Positions 15,815-23,297 of a stretch of DNA of 32,885 nucleotides are shown here, piece after piece. Source of the DNA: Nostoc sp. LPT (lineage in GTDB: Bacteria > Cyanobacteriota > Cyanobacteriia > Cyanobacteriales > Nostocaceae); NCBI RefSeq assembly GCF_017115165.1, contig NZ_JABXKF010000121.1, positions 1 to 32,885 of the forward strand, written 5' to 3'. The position numbers and the translations under genes were made by a program. Each line of letters opens with the position of its first letter. Position 1 is the stretch's first letter. The notes under the pieces were generated by a model. That model was not told the DNA's origin, made no database searches, and worked only from the letters and a program-made list of their open reading frames with translations.

Positions 15815-15954
15815 CTGGCTTAGTTTAAAGACAGTCACTCATCGCGGTTTTCGCCGCTATCACAGATGAAAATTCGTCTTTCCGACTCCTATTTCTATAT
15901 AATATCCAGTTTTTCGATAGGATTAATATTCCGCTTTCCCACATCATAACTGCT

Positions 15955-17127
15955 ATGCTCAATCCCAATCTGGACGAAATCCAGTTGACCAAAGACGATT
16001 ACGAACGCTACTCCCGACACCTAATTTTACCGGAAGTAGGACTAGAAGGACAGAAGCGCCTGAAAGCCGCTAGTGTAATATGTATCGGTACAGGTGGACT
16101 CGGTTCACCACTACTTTTATATTTGGCGGCGGCGGGTATTGGACGCATCGGGATTGTCGATTTTGATGTTGTCGATACTTCTAATTTGCAACGCCAAGTA
16201 ATTCACGGTACATCCTGGGTGGGTAAACCCAAGATTGAATCAGCAAAAAACCGCATTCACGAGATTAACCCCTATTGTCAGGTTGATTTATACGAAACCC
16301 GTCTGAGTTCCGAAAACGCCCTGGAACTTATTCAACCTTACGATATCGTAGTGGATGGTACTGATAACTTCCCCACCAGATATCTAGTTAACGATGCCTG
16401 CGTGTTGTTGAATAAGCCCAACGTCTACGGTTCAATTTTACGCTTTGAAGGGCAAGCTACTGTATTTAATTACGCAGGTGGCCCGAATTATCGTGACCTT
16501 TTCCCAGAACCACCACCACCAGGAATGGTTCCTTCTTGTGCAGAAGGTGGCGTATTGGGAATTTTGCCAGGAATTATTGGTTTGATCCAGGCAACTGAAA
16601 CTGTTAAAATCATTTTGGGACAAGGCAACACTCTCAGTGGGCGATTGCTGCTATACAACGCCTTGGATATGAAATTTCGGGAGTTGAAACTGCGTCCGAA
16701 CCCGATTCGCCCAGTGATTGAAAAGCTGATAGACTACGAAGAATTCTGCGGGATTCCACAAGCTAAGGCAGAGGAGGCAAAACAGCAGATGGAAAGTCAA
16801 GAAATGACCGTCAAGGATTTGAAGGAGTTGTTAGATAGCGGTGCGAAGGATTTTGTACTGCTGGATGTCCGCAACCCCAATGAGTACGACATTGCTAAGA
16901 TTCCAGGTTCAGTGTTGGTGCCCTTACCAGACATTGAAAATGGCAATGGCGTTGCTAAAGTGAAGGAAATATTAAACGGTCATCGTTTAATTGCTCATTG
17001 TAAGATGGGCGGGCGATCGGCAAAAGCCCTCGCCATCCTCAAGGAAGCCGGAATTGTCGGGACGAATGTCAAAGGCGGAATTACCGCTTGGAGTAAAGAA
17101 ATCGATCAGTCAGTTCCGGAGTATTAA
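15955..17127 (+). CDS. moeB: sulfur-carrier adenylyltransferase with rhodanese domain
   Basis: A 390-residue E1-like enzyme of the MoeB/MoeZ/MOCS3 type. The adenylation domain has GTGGLGSP (45-52), DFDVVDTSNLQRQ (69-81), GTDN with D137, and C195 in PSCAEGGVLG. A C-terminal rhodanese domain spans about 284-388, with active C349 in HCKMGGRS. It adenylates the C-terminal glycine of a MoaD/ThiS-like carrier and passes sulfur to it, for molybdopterin, thiamin, tRNA or cysteine synthesis. The zinc-binding CxxC before LFPEPPPPG in MoeZ is NYRD here, and no second CxxC pair is present (only C265), so this is a zinc-less form. ATG at 15955 fits the family. It probably works with the JAMM peptidase upstream. 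Confidence 0.93.
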   Translation: MLNPNLDEIQLTKDDYERYSRHLILPEVGLEGQKRLKAASVICIGTGGLGSPLLLYLAAAGIGRIGIVDFDVVDTSNLQRQVIHGTSWVGKPKIESAKNRIHEINPYCQVDLYETRLSSENALELIQPYDIVVDGTDNFPTRYLVNDACVLLNKPNVYGSILRFEGQATVFNYAGGPNYRDLFPEPPPPGMVPSCAEGGVLGILPGIIGLIQATETVKIILGQGNTLSGRLLLYNALDMKFRELKLRPNPIRPVIEKLIDYEEFCGIPQAKAEEAKQQMESQEMTVKDLKELLDSGAKDFVLLDVRNPNEYDIAKIPGSVLVPLPDIENGNGVAKVKEILNGHRLIAHCKMGGRSAKALAILKEAGIVGTNVKGGITAWSKEIDQSVPEY

Positions 17128-17170
17128 AAGCGCACCGCTTTCTCTAAAGAGTAGATGAGGGAATGAGGAA

Positions 17171-17244
17171 GACAAGGGGGACAAGGGGGACAAGGTAAAA
17201 TTTTCTCCCTTGTCTCCCCCTTCTCCCTTGTCTCCCATTCCCCG
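17171..17244. repeat. G-rich-arm palindromic repeat (variant core)
   Basis: The left arm is three GGGGGACAA-type units and the right arm is CTCCCTTGTCTCCCCC-type units, around a short TAAAATTTTC centre. It has the same architecture as the elements at 5922 and 20481 but different unit and core sequence. It could fold into a hairpin between moeB and the MFS gene. Upstream in-frame codons of the MFS gene fall in it and are not believed. Confidence 0.6.
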
Positions 17245-17251
17245 TTTGCTT

Positions 17252-18472
17252 ATGACTACCTTGAAATCTCATCTGAATATTTTATGGGTGCAAGTTTGGG
17301 TGTTGGCAGTGGTGCAGGGAGCAATTACCCTCTCGTGGTTAATTTATAATATATATCTGCCACAACTTTTGACTCAATTTGGTTTTCCTGCATCATTAGC
17401 AGTTGGTTTGGTGCTAGTCGAAAATGCTTTGGGTGCGGTGCTGGAACCAGTGATGGGTGGACTTTCAGACCAAGCTAGACGCTGGGTAGGAACTCGGTTT
17501 CCTTTTATCTCAGTAGGTATGATTCTGGCATCGGCTTTGTTTATTGCCATACCATGCGTTGTAAGTTTGATCCCGCCTACTACCGTGATGCGTAGGCTTA
17601 GCCCGCCGCAGGCATCGCTCTTACCTATAGTATTGGTAGCTTGGGCATTGGCAATGACAATATTTCGTTCTCCAGTTATGTGCCTATTGGGGATGTATTC
17701 GACACCAGCCCAGTTACCTTTAGCAGTCAGTTTTGTCACTTTAACAGGCGGTGTGATTGGGGCTTTTAGACCGATAAGCTACAAGTTTATTCTGAGTTTA
17801 GGCCCAGTTTATACCTTTGCAATTGGTTCTTTTGTCATGCTGGGGGCGGCGGCTGTGTTGCGCTTAGTCAATCCTCCAGAAGCACCAGTAGATATACACC
17901 AAGCAGAAACAGTAAAGTTACCTTTACAGAAATTGGCTTTGATTTTAGGAACTGGTTTCGGTGTCGCGTGGGGTATTCGATTTCTCATGGATGTCTTGGG
18001 TAAAGTGCTGAAAACCCAACTGAATACTGATAATATTGATGTGCTGATGGTGTGGATTGGAATAGCGATCGCAATTGCCAGCATACCCGCTGGAATTTTT
18101 GCAGTCAAAATTGGTAATCGTCAAGCAATGCTTTGTGGGATCTGTGCAATCATTCCCTCGTTATTGATAATGATATCTGTGGGCGCACAAATTCCGATAA
18201 TTGTATTAATTGTTGCTAGCTTTAGTTTAATTGTCAACGGGGCAATTCCTTTTGCTTTAGGGTTAGTACCCCAGCGGTGGGCGGGATTAGGAATTGGGAT
18301 GTATTTTGGTGGGTTTGCTTTAGGGATGAGTTTGTTTGGCGTTATATTTCCTCAACCGCAACAGATAACACCTTTTGTTGGTGCTGTTGGGGGTGGATTA
18401 GCATTTTTCCTGGCTGGTGTTTGCATTGCGGTGAGTGGCATTTCGGAAACGCAAAGTAGCGCAGAGGTTTAA
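17252..18472 (+). CDS. MFS transporter
   Basis: A 406-residue polytopic membrane protein with about 12 predicted helices in two halves joined by a loop near residues 195-215 (PPEAPVDIHQAETVK). The LEPVMGGLSDQARRWVGTR segment is the cytoplasmic loop 2-3 signature of the major facilitator family, and its form recalls SLC45/GPH-like sugar carriers. The substrate is unknown. ATG at 17252 is preferred; a longer TTG form would translate the G-rich repeat upstream. Residues about 112-122 (VMRRLSPPQAS) are encoded by a small dispersed repeat inserted in frame in the loop after helix 3. It converges with ftsH across a hairpin. Confidence 0.87.
   Translation: MTTLKSHLNILWVQVWVLAVVQGAITLSWLIYNIYLPQLLTQFGFPASLAVGLVLVENALGAVLEPVMGGLSDQARRWVGTRFPFISVGMILASALFIAIPCVVSLIPPTTVMRRLSPPQASLLPIVLVAWALAMTIFRSPVMCLLGMYSTPAQLPLAVSFVTLTGGVIGAFRPISYKFILSLGPVYTFAIGSFVMLGAAAVLRLVNPPEAPVDIHQAETVKLPLQKLALILGTGFGVAWGIRFLMDVLGKVLKTQLNTDNIDVLMVWIGIAIAIASIPAGIFAVKIGNRQAMLCGICAIIPSLLIMISVGAQIPIIVLIVASFSLIVNGAIPFALGLVPQRWAGLGIGMYFGGFALGMSLFGVIFPQPQQITPFVGAVGGGLAFFLAGVCIAVSGISETQSSAEV
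17587..17619. repeat. small dispersed repeat inserted in the MFS gene
   Basis: The sequence GCCCGCCGCAGGCATCG at 17601-17617 is the exact reverse complement of 159-175, and it sits with TAGGCTTAGCC inside the coding region. The frame stays open, adding about 11 residues to a loop. Confidence 0.65.
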
Positions 18473-18492
18473 CGCATAGGCGTTTCGCCTTC

Positions 18493-18536
18493 CCACAAGG
18501 TAGGTACGCAAAGTTATTCTCTGCGTACCTCTGTGG
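18493..18536. terminator. bidirectional hairpin between MFS gene and ftsH
   Basis: AGGTACGCA (18502-18510) pairs perfectly with TGCGTACCT (18522-18530) around an 11-base loop, and CCACA and TGTGG extend the stem beyond a small bulge. It lies between two convergent genes, so it can serve both. A second small hairpin (AGGCG, CGCCT) lies at 18478-18490. Confidence 0.6.
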
Positions 18537-18563
18537 ATGAAATCTGACTTTCTTAATTACGAA

Positions 18564-20432
18564 TTACGAATGAGTTACAGGTTTCACTTGACTCAACAAA
18601 CTGTGCAGTTTCTCGCCTTCAATGACCTCTGTTTCTAAGAGTTGAGTGGCGATCGTTTCTAGCAAGTCTCGATTCTGTCTGAGAATCTCTACGGCTTGTT
18701 CGTGGGCTGTTTCCACGATTTCCTTGACTTCGCTATCAATGGCTTTGGATGTATCTTCACTTACCGCCCGCCGAGGATTAGTAGCACCATTACCCAGGAA
18801 TGCTGCTTGTTGTCCTTGTTGATAAGCCAATGGCCCTAAGACTTTACTCATACCATAAGCTGTTACCATCCGTTCTGCCAAGTCAGTTGCTCGTTGCAAA
18901 TCGTTGGAAGCACCTGTGGTAATACTATTAAACACAACCTCTTCGGCGGAACGTCCACCTAACAGAGTTGCAATCTGACCCCGCAGTTCATCTTCATTCA
19001 TCAAAAAGCGGTCTTCAGTTGGTAATTGCAGAGTGTAGCCCAAAGCTGCCATCCCACGAGGAATAATCGAAATCTTTTCTACACGACCGTTTCCTGTTGT
19101 CAGTGCCCCCACCATTGCGTGACCAACTTCATGGTATGCAACAATCTTTTTCTCAGTCTCGTTCATCACGCGACTCTTCTTCTCTAAACCGGCAACTACC
19201 CGCTCAATTGCTTCGGCAAAGTCTTCTTGAGCAACCTTTTCACGCAGATTGCGCGCTGCCAATAATGCGGCTTCGTTTACCAAGTTTGCCAAATCTGCGC
19301 CAGCAAAACCGGGGGTACGAGTAGCGATCGCTCTTAAATCTACATCATCTCCTAATTTTACCTTTTGAGCGTGAATCTTGAGAATTGCTTCACGATCGGA
19401 TAAATCGGGACGGTCTACCAACACTTGGCGGTCAAAGCGGCCTGGACGCAGCAATGCAGGATCTAGTACTTCCGGGCGGTTGGTAGCTGCTAGCACAATT
19501 ACCGTTGCATCCCCAGCTGCAAACCCATCCATCTCAGTTAGTAATTGGTTGAGGGTTTGTTCTCGCTCATCGTTACCACCGTAGAAGCCGTTACTGCTAC
19601 GAGATTTACCGATCGCATCTAATTCATCAATGAATACAATACAGGGAGCTTGTTTTTTGGCTTGTTCAAACAAATCCCGTACTCTGGAAGAACCCACACC
19701 AACAAACAATTCTACAAACTCAGAACCAGAGATGCTGAAAAATGGAACTCCTGCTTCTCCTGCTACAGCTTTCGCTAAAAGTGTCTTACCAGTACCTGGA
19801 GGGCCAACTAACAACACACCTTTGGGAATCCTAGCGCCAATTTGCGTAAACCGTGCCGGAGTCTTGAGGAAATCCACAATTTCCACTAACTCAGTTTTCG
19901 CTTCTTCGACTCCAGCCACATCTGTAAAGGTGATTTTAGCCGATTCGCCTTCAACGTAAACCTTAGCCTTGCTCTTACCAATGGAGAGAACACCTTGGGG
20001 GCCACCACCACCGCTACCACGGGCGAGAAAGAACTGCCAAATACCAATAAAAATCAGTGGTGGAATCACCCAACTTAAGAGGGTTGTAAACCAAGTATTC
20101 TTGGGTGGCGGTGTAGCAGCAAACTCAACTCCCTTTTCTTCTAGCAGTTTGGGTAACTCTAAATCAAAGATTGGTGTAGTTGCAAATACCGACGGCGATT
20201 CGGCATTTTCTGTTTTTAGTTGGTAAAGAATCTGGTTTTGACCAACGGAAACGCGGCTGACTTCCCCTTCCTGTACTTGATGAATAAATAAGCTATAAGG
20301 AACACCAGTAGGGCCAGAAGCAAATAAACCAGGCAAAAATAAATTTAAGAGCAGGAATAGCCCTGATACTGCCAGTAATATATTAGCAACGATCCGAAAC
20401 CGAGGTGACTTAGGCTGTTCTTTAATTGCCAT
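18564..20432 (-). CDS. ftsH: ATP-dependent zinc metalloprotease FtsH
   Basis: A 622-residue membrane-anchored AAA+ protease. Two membrane helices (about 13-36 and 116-136) enclose a lumenal or periplasmic domain. The AAA domain has Walker A GPPGTGKT (210-217), Walker B IVFIDELDA (265-273) and the second region of homology RPGRFDRQ. The M41 peptidase has HEVGH at 434-438 (the usual form is HEAGH) and the downstream Asp in NDLQRATD. Cyanobacteria carry four FtsH proteins, acting in photosystem II repair and other quality control; which one this is cannot be settled by eye. ATG at 20432 is preferred to a TTG four codons earlier. An AAGGAT lies about 15 bases upstream of it. The gene is monocistronic. 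Confidence 0.96.
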   Translation of the reverse strand: MAIKEQPKSPRFRIVANILLAVSGLFLLLNLFLPGLFASGPTGVPYSLFIHQVQEGEVSRVSVGQNQILYQLKTENAESPSVFATTPIFDLELPKLLEEKGVEFAATPPPKNTWFTTLLSWVIPPLIFIGIWQFFLARGSGGGGPQGVLSIGKSKAKVYVEGESAKITFTDVAGVEEAKTELVEIVDFLKTPARFTQIGARIPKGVLLVGPPGTGKTLLAKAVAGEAGVPFFSISGSEFVELFVGVGSSRVRDLFEQAKKQAPCIVFIDELDAIGKSRSSNGFYGGNDEREQTLNQLLTEMDGFAAGDATVIVLAATNRPEVLDPALLRPGRFDRQVLVDRPDLSDREAILKIHAQKVKLGDDVDLRAIATRTPGFAGADLANLVNEAALLAARNLREKVAQEDFAEAIERVVAGLEKKSRVMNETEKKIVAYHEVGHAMVGALTTGNGRVEKISIIPRGMAALGYTLQLPTEDRFLMNEDELRGQIATLLGGRSAEEVVFNSITTGASNDLQRATDLAERMVTAYGMSKVLGPLAYQQGQQAAFLGNGATNPRRAVSEDTSKAIDSEVKEIVETAHEQAVEILRQNRDLLETIATQLLETEVIEGEKLHSLLSQVKPVTHS

Positions 20433-20480
20433 AGATTTTACCAATCCTTAAAATGAAAACTAAATTGAAAATTGTGTATG

Positions 20481-20573
20481 GAGCACAAGAGGCAGAGGTG
20501 CAAAGGGGCAGAGGGGCAGAGGGAAAAAACTTATTGCAATTTCTCCTCTGCTTTGCTGCTTCCCCTGTTCCTG
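20481..20573. repeat. fixed-core, G-rich-arm palindromic repeat (copy 2)
   Basis: The left arm is GGCAGAGG/GGGGCAGA units and the right arm is CTCCTCTGC and CCCCTGTTCC. The core at 20521-20546 (GGGAAAAAACTTA, TTGCAATTTCTCC) is the reverse complement of the 5951-5976 core with two changes over 26 bases. It lies just upstream of ftsH, so it may overlap that gene's promoter or leader. Confidence 0.65.
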
Positions 20574-20672
20574 ATTTCCCTTAACGCTTTGAGAAACTTG
20601 ATTAAAGACTGGTCAAAATGCTGGTATATTCGCCCAATCTAAGCAATGTCAACGATGGGCTGTGACGCTGAT

Positions 20673-20720
20673 GACGCTTGTGACGCTCGCGAACTCGCTA
20701 TGCGCTAAAGCGTCTTTTTT
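20673..20720 (+). terminator. hairpin followed by a T-run, no gene before it
   Basis: GACGCTT (20673-20679) can pair with AAGCGTC (20708-20714), and TTTTTT follows the stem at once, as in an intrinsic terminator on the plus strand. The 28-base loop can fold further. No gene on this strand lies upstream, so it may end a small RNA from about 20580 onward or be a chance product of a dispersed repeat. Confidence 0.3.
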
Positions 20721-21253
20721 GGGAGATGACTCTAGAGCCAAGGGAGAAGACTTGCTAAGGGTGACACAAAGTTGTTCAGCTTGTCTCGATCGTCAAGGAT
20801 ACTAGCGTTTCTCATAATTTCTTCGATTTAGCAATGTTTGCAGCCTTTTTTTTCATTTATGTAATTAAACTTAACAATTTAATTAATCTTTGGGAACTAA
20901 CGAGCAAATACGGTTTACCGTACTCAAAGAATATGCAGAGATTAGGAGATGCAAATAGAAATCCCCCACGAAGACTTATTCTGAAGTCTTGGTGGAGCCA
21001 GGGCGAACGCATCTTATTTACTAATAAAAACTAAAAAAGATTTCAAAATGATATAAATAATCCTAAAAGTGGCTATACATATAAATAAAGCAAATCAAAA
21101 CTACTTCCAGAAACTGAATTAGCTTATCTCTAGATAAATCGATATCTACTAATACTAAAAAAGCTCATTAATTGGGTACATAAAAGTATGCTTATCTGGA
21201 GAAATAGCGAAACTTTTAGGTAAAATATTAAGTTCAAGTTTTGATATACTAGT
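20721..21253. other. A/T-rich spacer with one hairpin
   Basis: No gene is recognised. CCAC plus AAGACTT (20966-20977) pairs with AAGTCTT plus GTGG (20984-20995) around a 6-base loop. This resembles the end hairpin of an IS200/IS605-type element, but no transposase is nearby. The 66-codon frame at 20834-21034 runs through this hairpin and is not believed. Confidence 0.35.
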
Positions 21254-21391
21254 TTAAGCTAACGCTAAAACTTTTAATGTAATCACATAATTTGCATTTT
21301 GTTGTGTTTGGAATGCTGCATCAAGCTGCCCTGCATCAATTTGCAATTTAGCCAACTCTAGGTAGAGATTAAGAGTGGTGATTGTTTGTCC
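21254..21391 (-). pseudogene. C-terminal remnant of an unrecognised helical protein
   Basis: The open frame after TGA (21392-21394) encodes 45 residues: GQTITTLNLYLELAKLQ, IDAGQLDAAFQTQQNA, NYVITLKVLALA, stop. The amphipathic helix pattern (LYLELAKLQIDAGQLDAA) resembles a TPR-like repeat and does not look random. No start codon and no upstream continuation are present. The family is not recognised. Confidence 0.35.
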
Positions 21392-21789
21392 TCATTTTTT
21401 AGCCTAAAGGTGTGATATCCTTGTTGGCTCAGTGCTTTGGTGCAATGATGTACGCAGAGCAAACGCATCTAAATTATACTTACTCACAATTAATGAGCAT
21501 ACTTCTTAAATATTTTGTATGAGATTGTGCGATATTTATGACATTTATCAATTACCTGTATAACTTGATAATGAATATGTAATATACAAGAAGTTAGAGC
21601 TTAATAGCAGGATAATCAAGGACTACTGCAAAACATCCTACTTTTCCCACTTTTCCCACTTCCCCAAATGAGGACGGTTGTAGCTAAATATACAATTGTT
21701 CTTGGATAGAGAAAAATACTGAGTCTTATTACTACCTCTACTACTTGACATTTTGATCGTTTCACTCCTTTATGCGGTTCCTCTATCCA

Positions 21790-22872
21790 TTAATGTCCAT
21801 CATTAGACCAGTGGGGGCGATCGCTAGATAATTTAATCACACCGTAAGAACGGCCAACCTGCCATAAAGTAGAATTTTCATAACTCGTTCGTGGCTGATT
21901 AATACTAACTGTAGTTCCACTAGCGTTTTTGATATTTAAGGTTCCTGACCAAGTAATTTCCCAATCAATTGCTAATCTTTGGGTATGACGAGAGGTAAGA
22001 ACAGGTCGAAAAGCAATATTATAAGCAGACACCATTTCTTTAGCAGCTTGGACAGAGCCAGCATTGGTGTAATGTAGCCAATTAATATCTACATTAGGCA
22101 TAGGTGGAACATCTTTGGCAGCAATTTCATTATTACTAATACGGAAAGCATAGTGCATTAAATAAGCCCGCTCTGAGGGGCGGAATACTGAAGCGATATC
22201 GATATTAGCTCCGGCATTTTTTAAGGCTTGCTCAAAAGCTTGTACTTTTTGACGGAAGGGAGAAGCTAAATCATCAATTAAGTCGCTATCTGGGAAAAAA
22301 TTAACCCAGGCTTTTCCACTCAGTCGTTGTCTTAATTTTTTAGCGTATTCAGTTATGTTGCCTAAAGCCAACTCAAAATCAATGCCAAGCTTGGTTTTTG
22401 TTGTATTAGAAAGCTGTTGAGCTAATTCGGCTCGAAAATTGATGTCTCTTATTTTATAAGTTTCAGCTAGTCCTTTTGTACTGTTGGGGCCAAAGTCCCC
22501 ATCAGCTACTAACGGCGGATTCAAACGACCGATCGCTGTTAAACTTTTTTGTAAGTCTTTGACCTCATTTTCTCCAAAATTGAGATAGGTTAATAATTTT
22601 TCTCCGCCATTGGTATAGATAGCAAAATAAATTGCAAAACCTTGCTCTATCGCTTTTTTATAAGTAGCAGTATCGACAATTCCCGTTACTGTTAAAGCAT
22701 TACTAGTCTGATAATCACGAGTTGCTTGAGCTGTAATATTCCCAAAATCTCCATCAACGGCAGCAATAGGGAAGTCATAATCTAAAAGAAATTTCTGCCA
22801 AGCAGTTACAATCAGCCCTTCGGATTTTTTTTGCAGAGTAGGAAGTTGCAAAGCTTGAAGTTTAAAGCTCAT
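21790..22872 (-). CDS. peptidoglycan-binding-like protein with M15-type peptidase domain
   Basis: A 360-residue protein. Two repeats of the peptidoglycan-binding type occur at about 17-75 (WQKFLLDYDFP, DGDFGNITAQATRDYQ) and 100-140 (DGDFGPNSTKGLAE). The C-terminal half carries SRHTQRLAIDW (294-304), whose H296 and D303 match the SxHxxGxAxD zinc motif of M15/VanY peptidases, and RPHW with H354 as the likely third ligand. D-Ala-D-Ala or endolytic cell-wall hydrolysis is inferred. No signal peptide is seen, so export would need another route, or the enzyme acts within the cell or through a phage- or injection-type system. ATG at 22872 has no clear ribosome site. The beheaded methyltransferase lies directly upstream. 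Confidence 0.75.
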   Translation of the reverse strand: MSFKLQALQLPTLQKKSEGLIVTAWQKFLLDYDFPIAAVDGDFGNITAQATRDYQTSNALTVTGIVDTATYKKAIEQGFAIYFAIYTNGGEKLLTYLNFGENEVKDLQKSLTAIGRLNPPLVADGDFGPNSTKGLAETYKIRDINFRAELAQQLSNTTKTKLGIDFELALGNITEYAKKLRQRLSGKAWVNFFPDSDLIDDLASPFRQKVQAFEQALKNAGANIDIASVFRPSERAYLMHYAFRISNNEIAAKDVPPMPNVDINWLHYTNAGSVQAAKEMVSAYNIAFRPVLTSRHTQRLAIDWEITWSGTLNIKNASGTTVSINQPRTSYENSTLWQVGRSYGVIKLSSDRPHWSNDGH

Positions 22873-22893
22873 AGTTTTTATTGAATGAAATAA

Positions 22894-23211
22894 TTCGATA
22901 CTGTTGTTAGTACATCAGTTTTGTGCTCAGTGCCGAATATAGATTATACGTTGCAGGCAATTTTAAGAGTACTTAAGCCAGGTGGACGCTTCTTATTTAT
23001 TGAACATGTCGCCTCACCTCAAGAAAGTTTATTGCAACAACTAAAAAACACAATTAGTCCGATGTGGAAAGCAATAGATAATGGTTGTCATCCAGATAAA
23101 GAAACTTGGATAGCATTAGGAAAAGCTGGTTTTAGTAGCATCCATTATGAGCGATTTGATGCACAATTGCCAATTGTTAGTCTTCATATTATCGGCGTAG
23201 CGACAAAGTGA
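22894..23211 (+). pseudogene. C-terminal half of a class I SAM methyltransferase
   Basis: Homology starts at FDTVVSTSVLCSVPNID directly after an in-frame TAA (22891-22893) and continues through RVLKPGGRFLFIEHV, then GCHPDKETWIALGKAGF to the stop, 106 codons. This is the second half of a UbiE/METTL7-like methyltransferase. The N-terminal half, with the glycine-rich SAM-binding motif, is missing, so the product should be inactive. The break lies 21 bases from the start of the neighbouring M15-type gene, which implies that the rearrangement bringing that gene here cut this one. Confidence 0.8.
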
Positions 23212-23248
23212 AAGAACTTTTAGCGGTTGCTGAATAAAAGTATTAAAT

Positions 23249-23275
23249 AAACCCCCAGCTAAAGCCGTGGGGTTT
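23249..23275 (-). terminator. hairpin downstream of the aldo-keto reductase gene
   Basis: AAACCCC (23249-23255) pairs with GGGGTTT (23269-23275), with AGCTAAAGCCG inside. Read on the minus strand it is followed by TTTATTTAAT, so it fits an intrinsic terminator of the reductase gene. The same CCCC-GCTAAAGC-GGGG pattern is also typical of the right ends of IS200/IS605 (TnpB) elements, so it may be a scar of one. Confidence 0.55.
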
Positions 23276-23297
23276 GTGAGGTTTTCCACCAGAGATT

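Noticed and set aside
17210..17251. Longer N-terminus for the MFS protein from TTG
   Set aside because: The added 14 residues (SPPSPLSPIPRLL) are translated from the pyrimidine arm of the G-rich repeat.
20834..21034. 66-codon plus-strand frame
   Set aside because: It is A/T-rich, crosses a hairpin at 20966-20995, and shows no domain.
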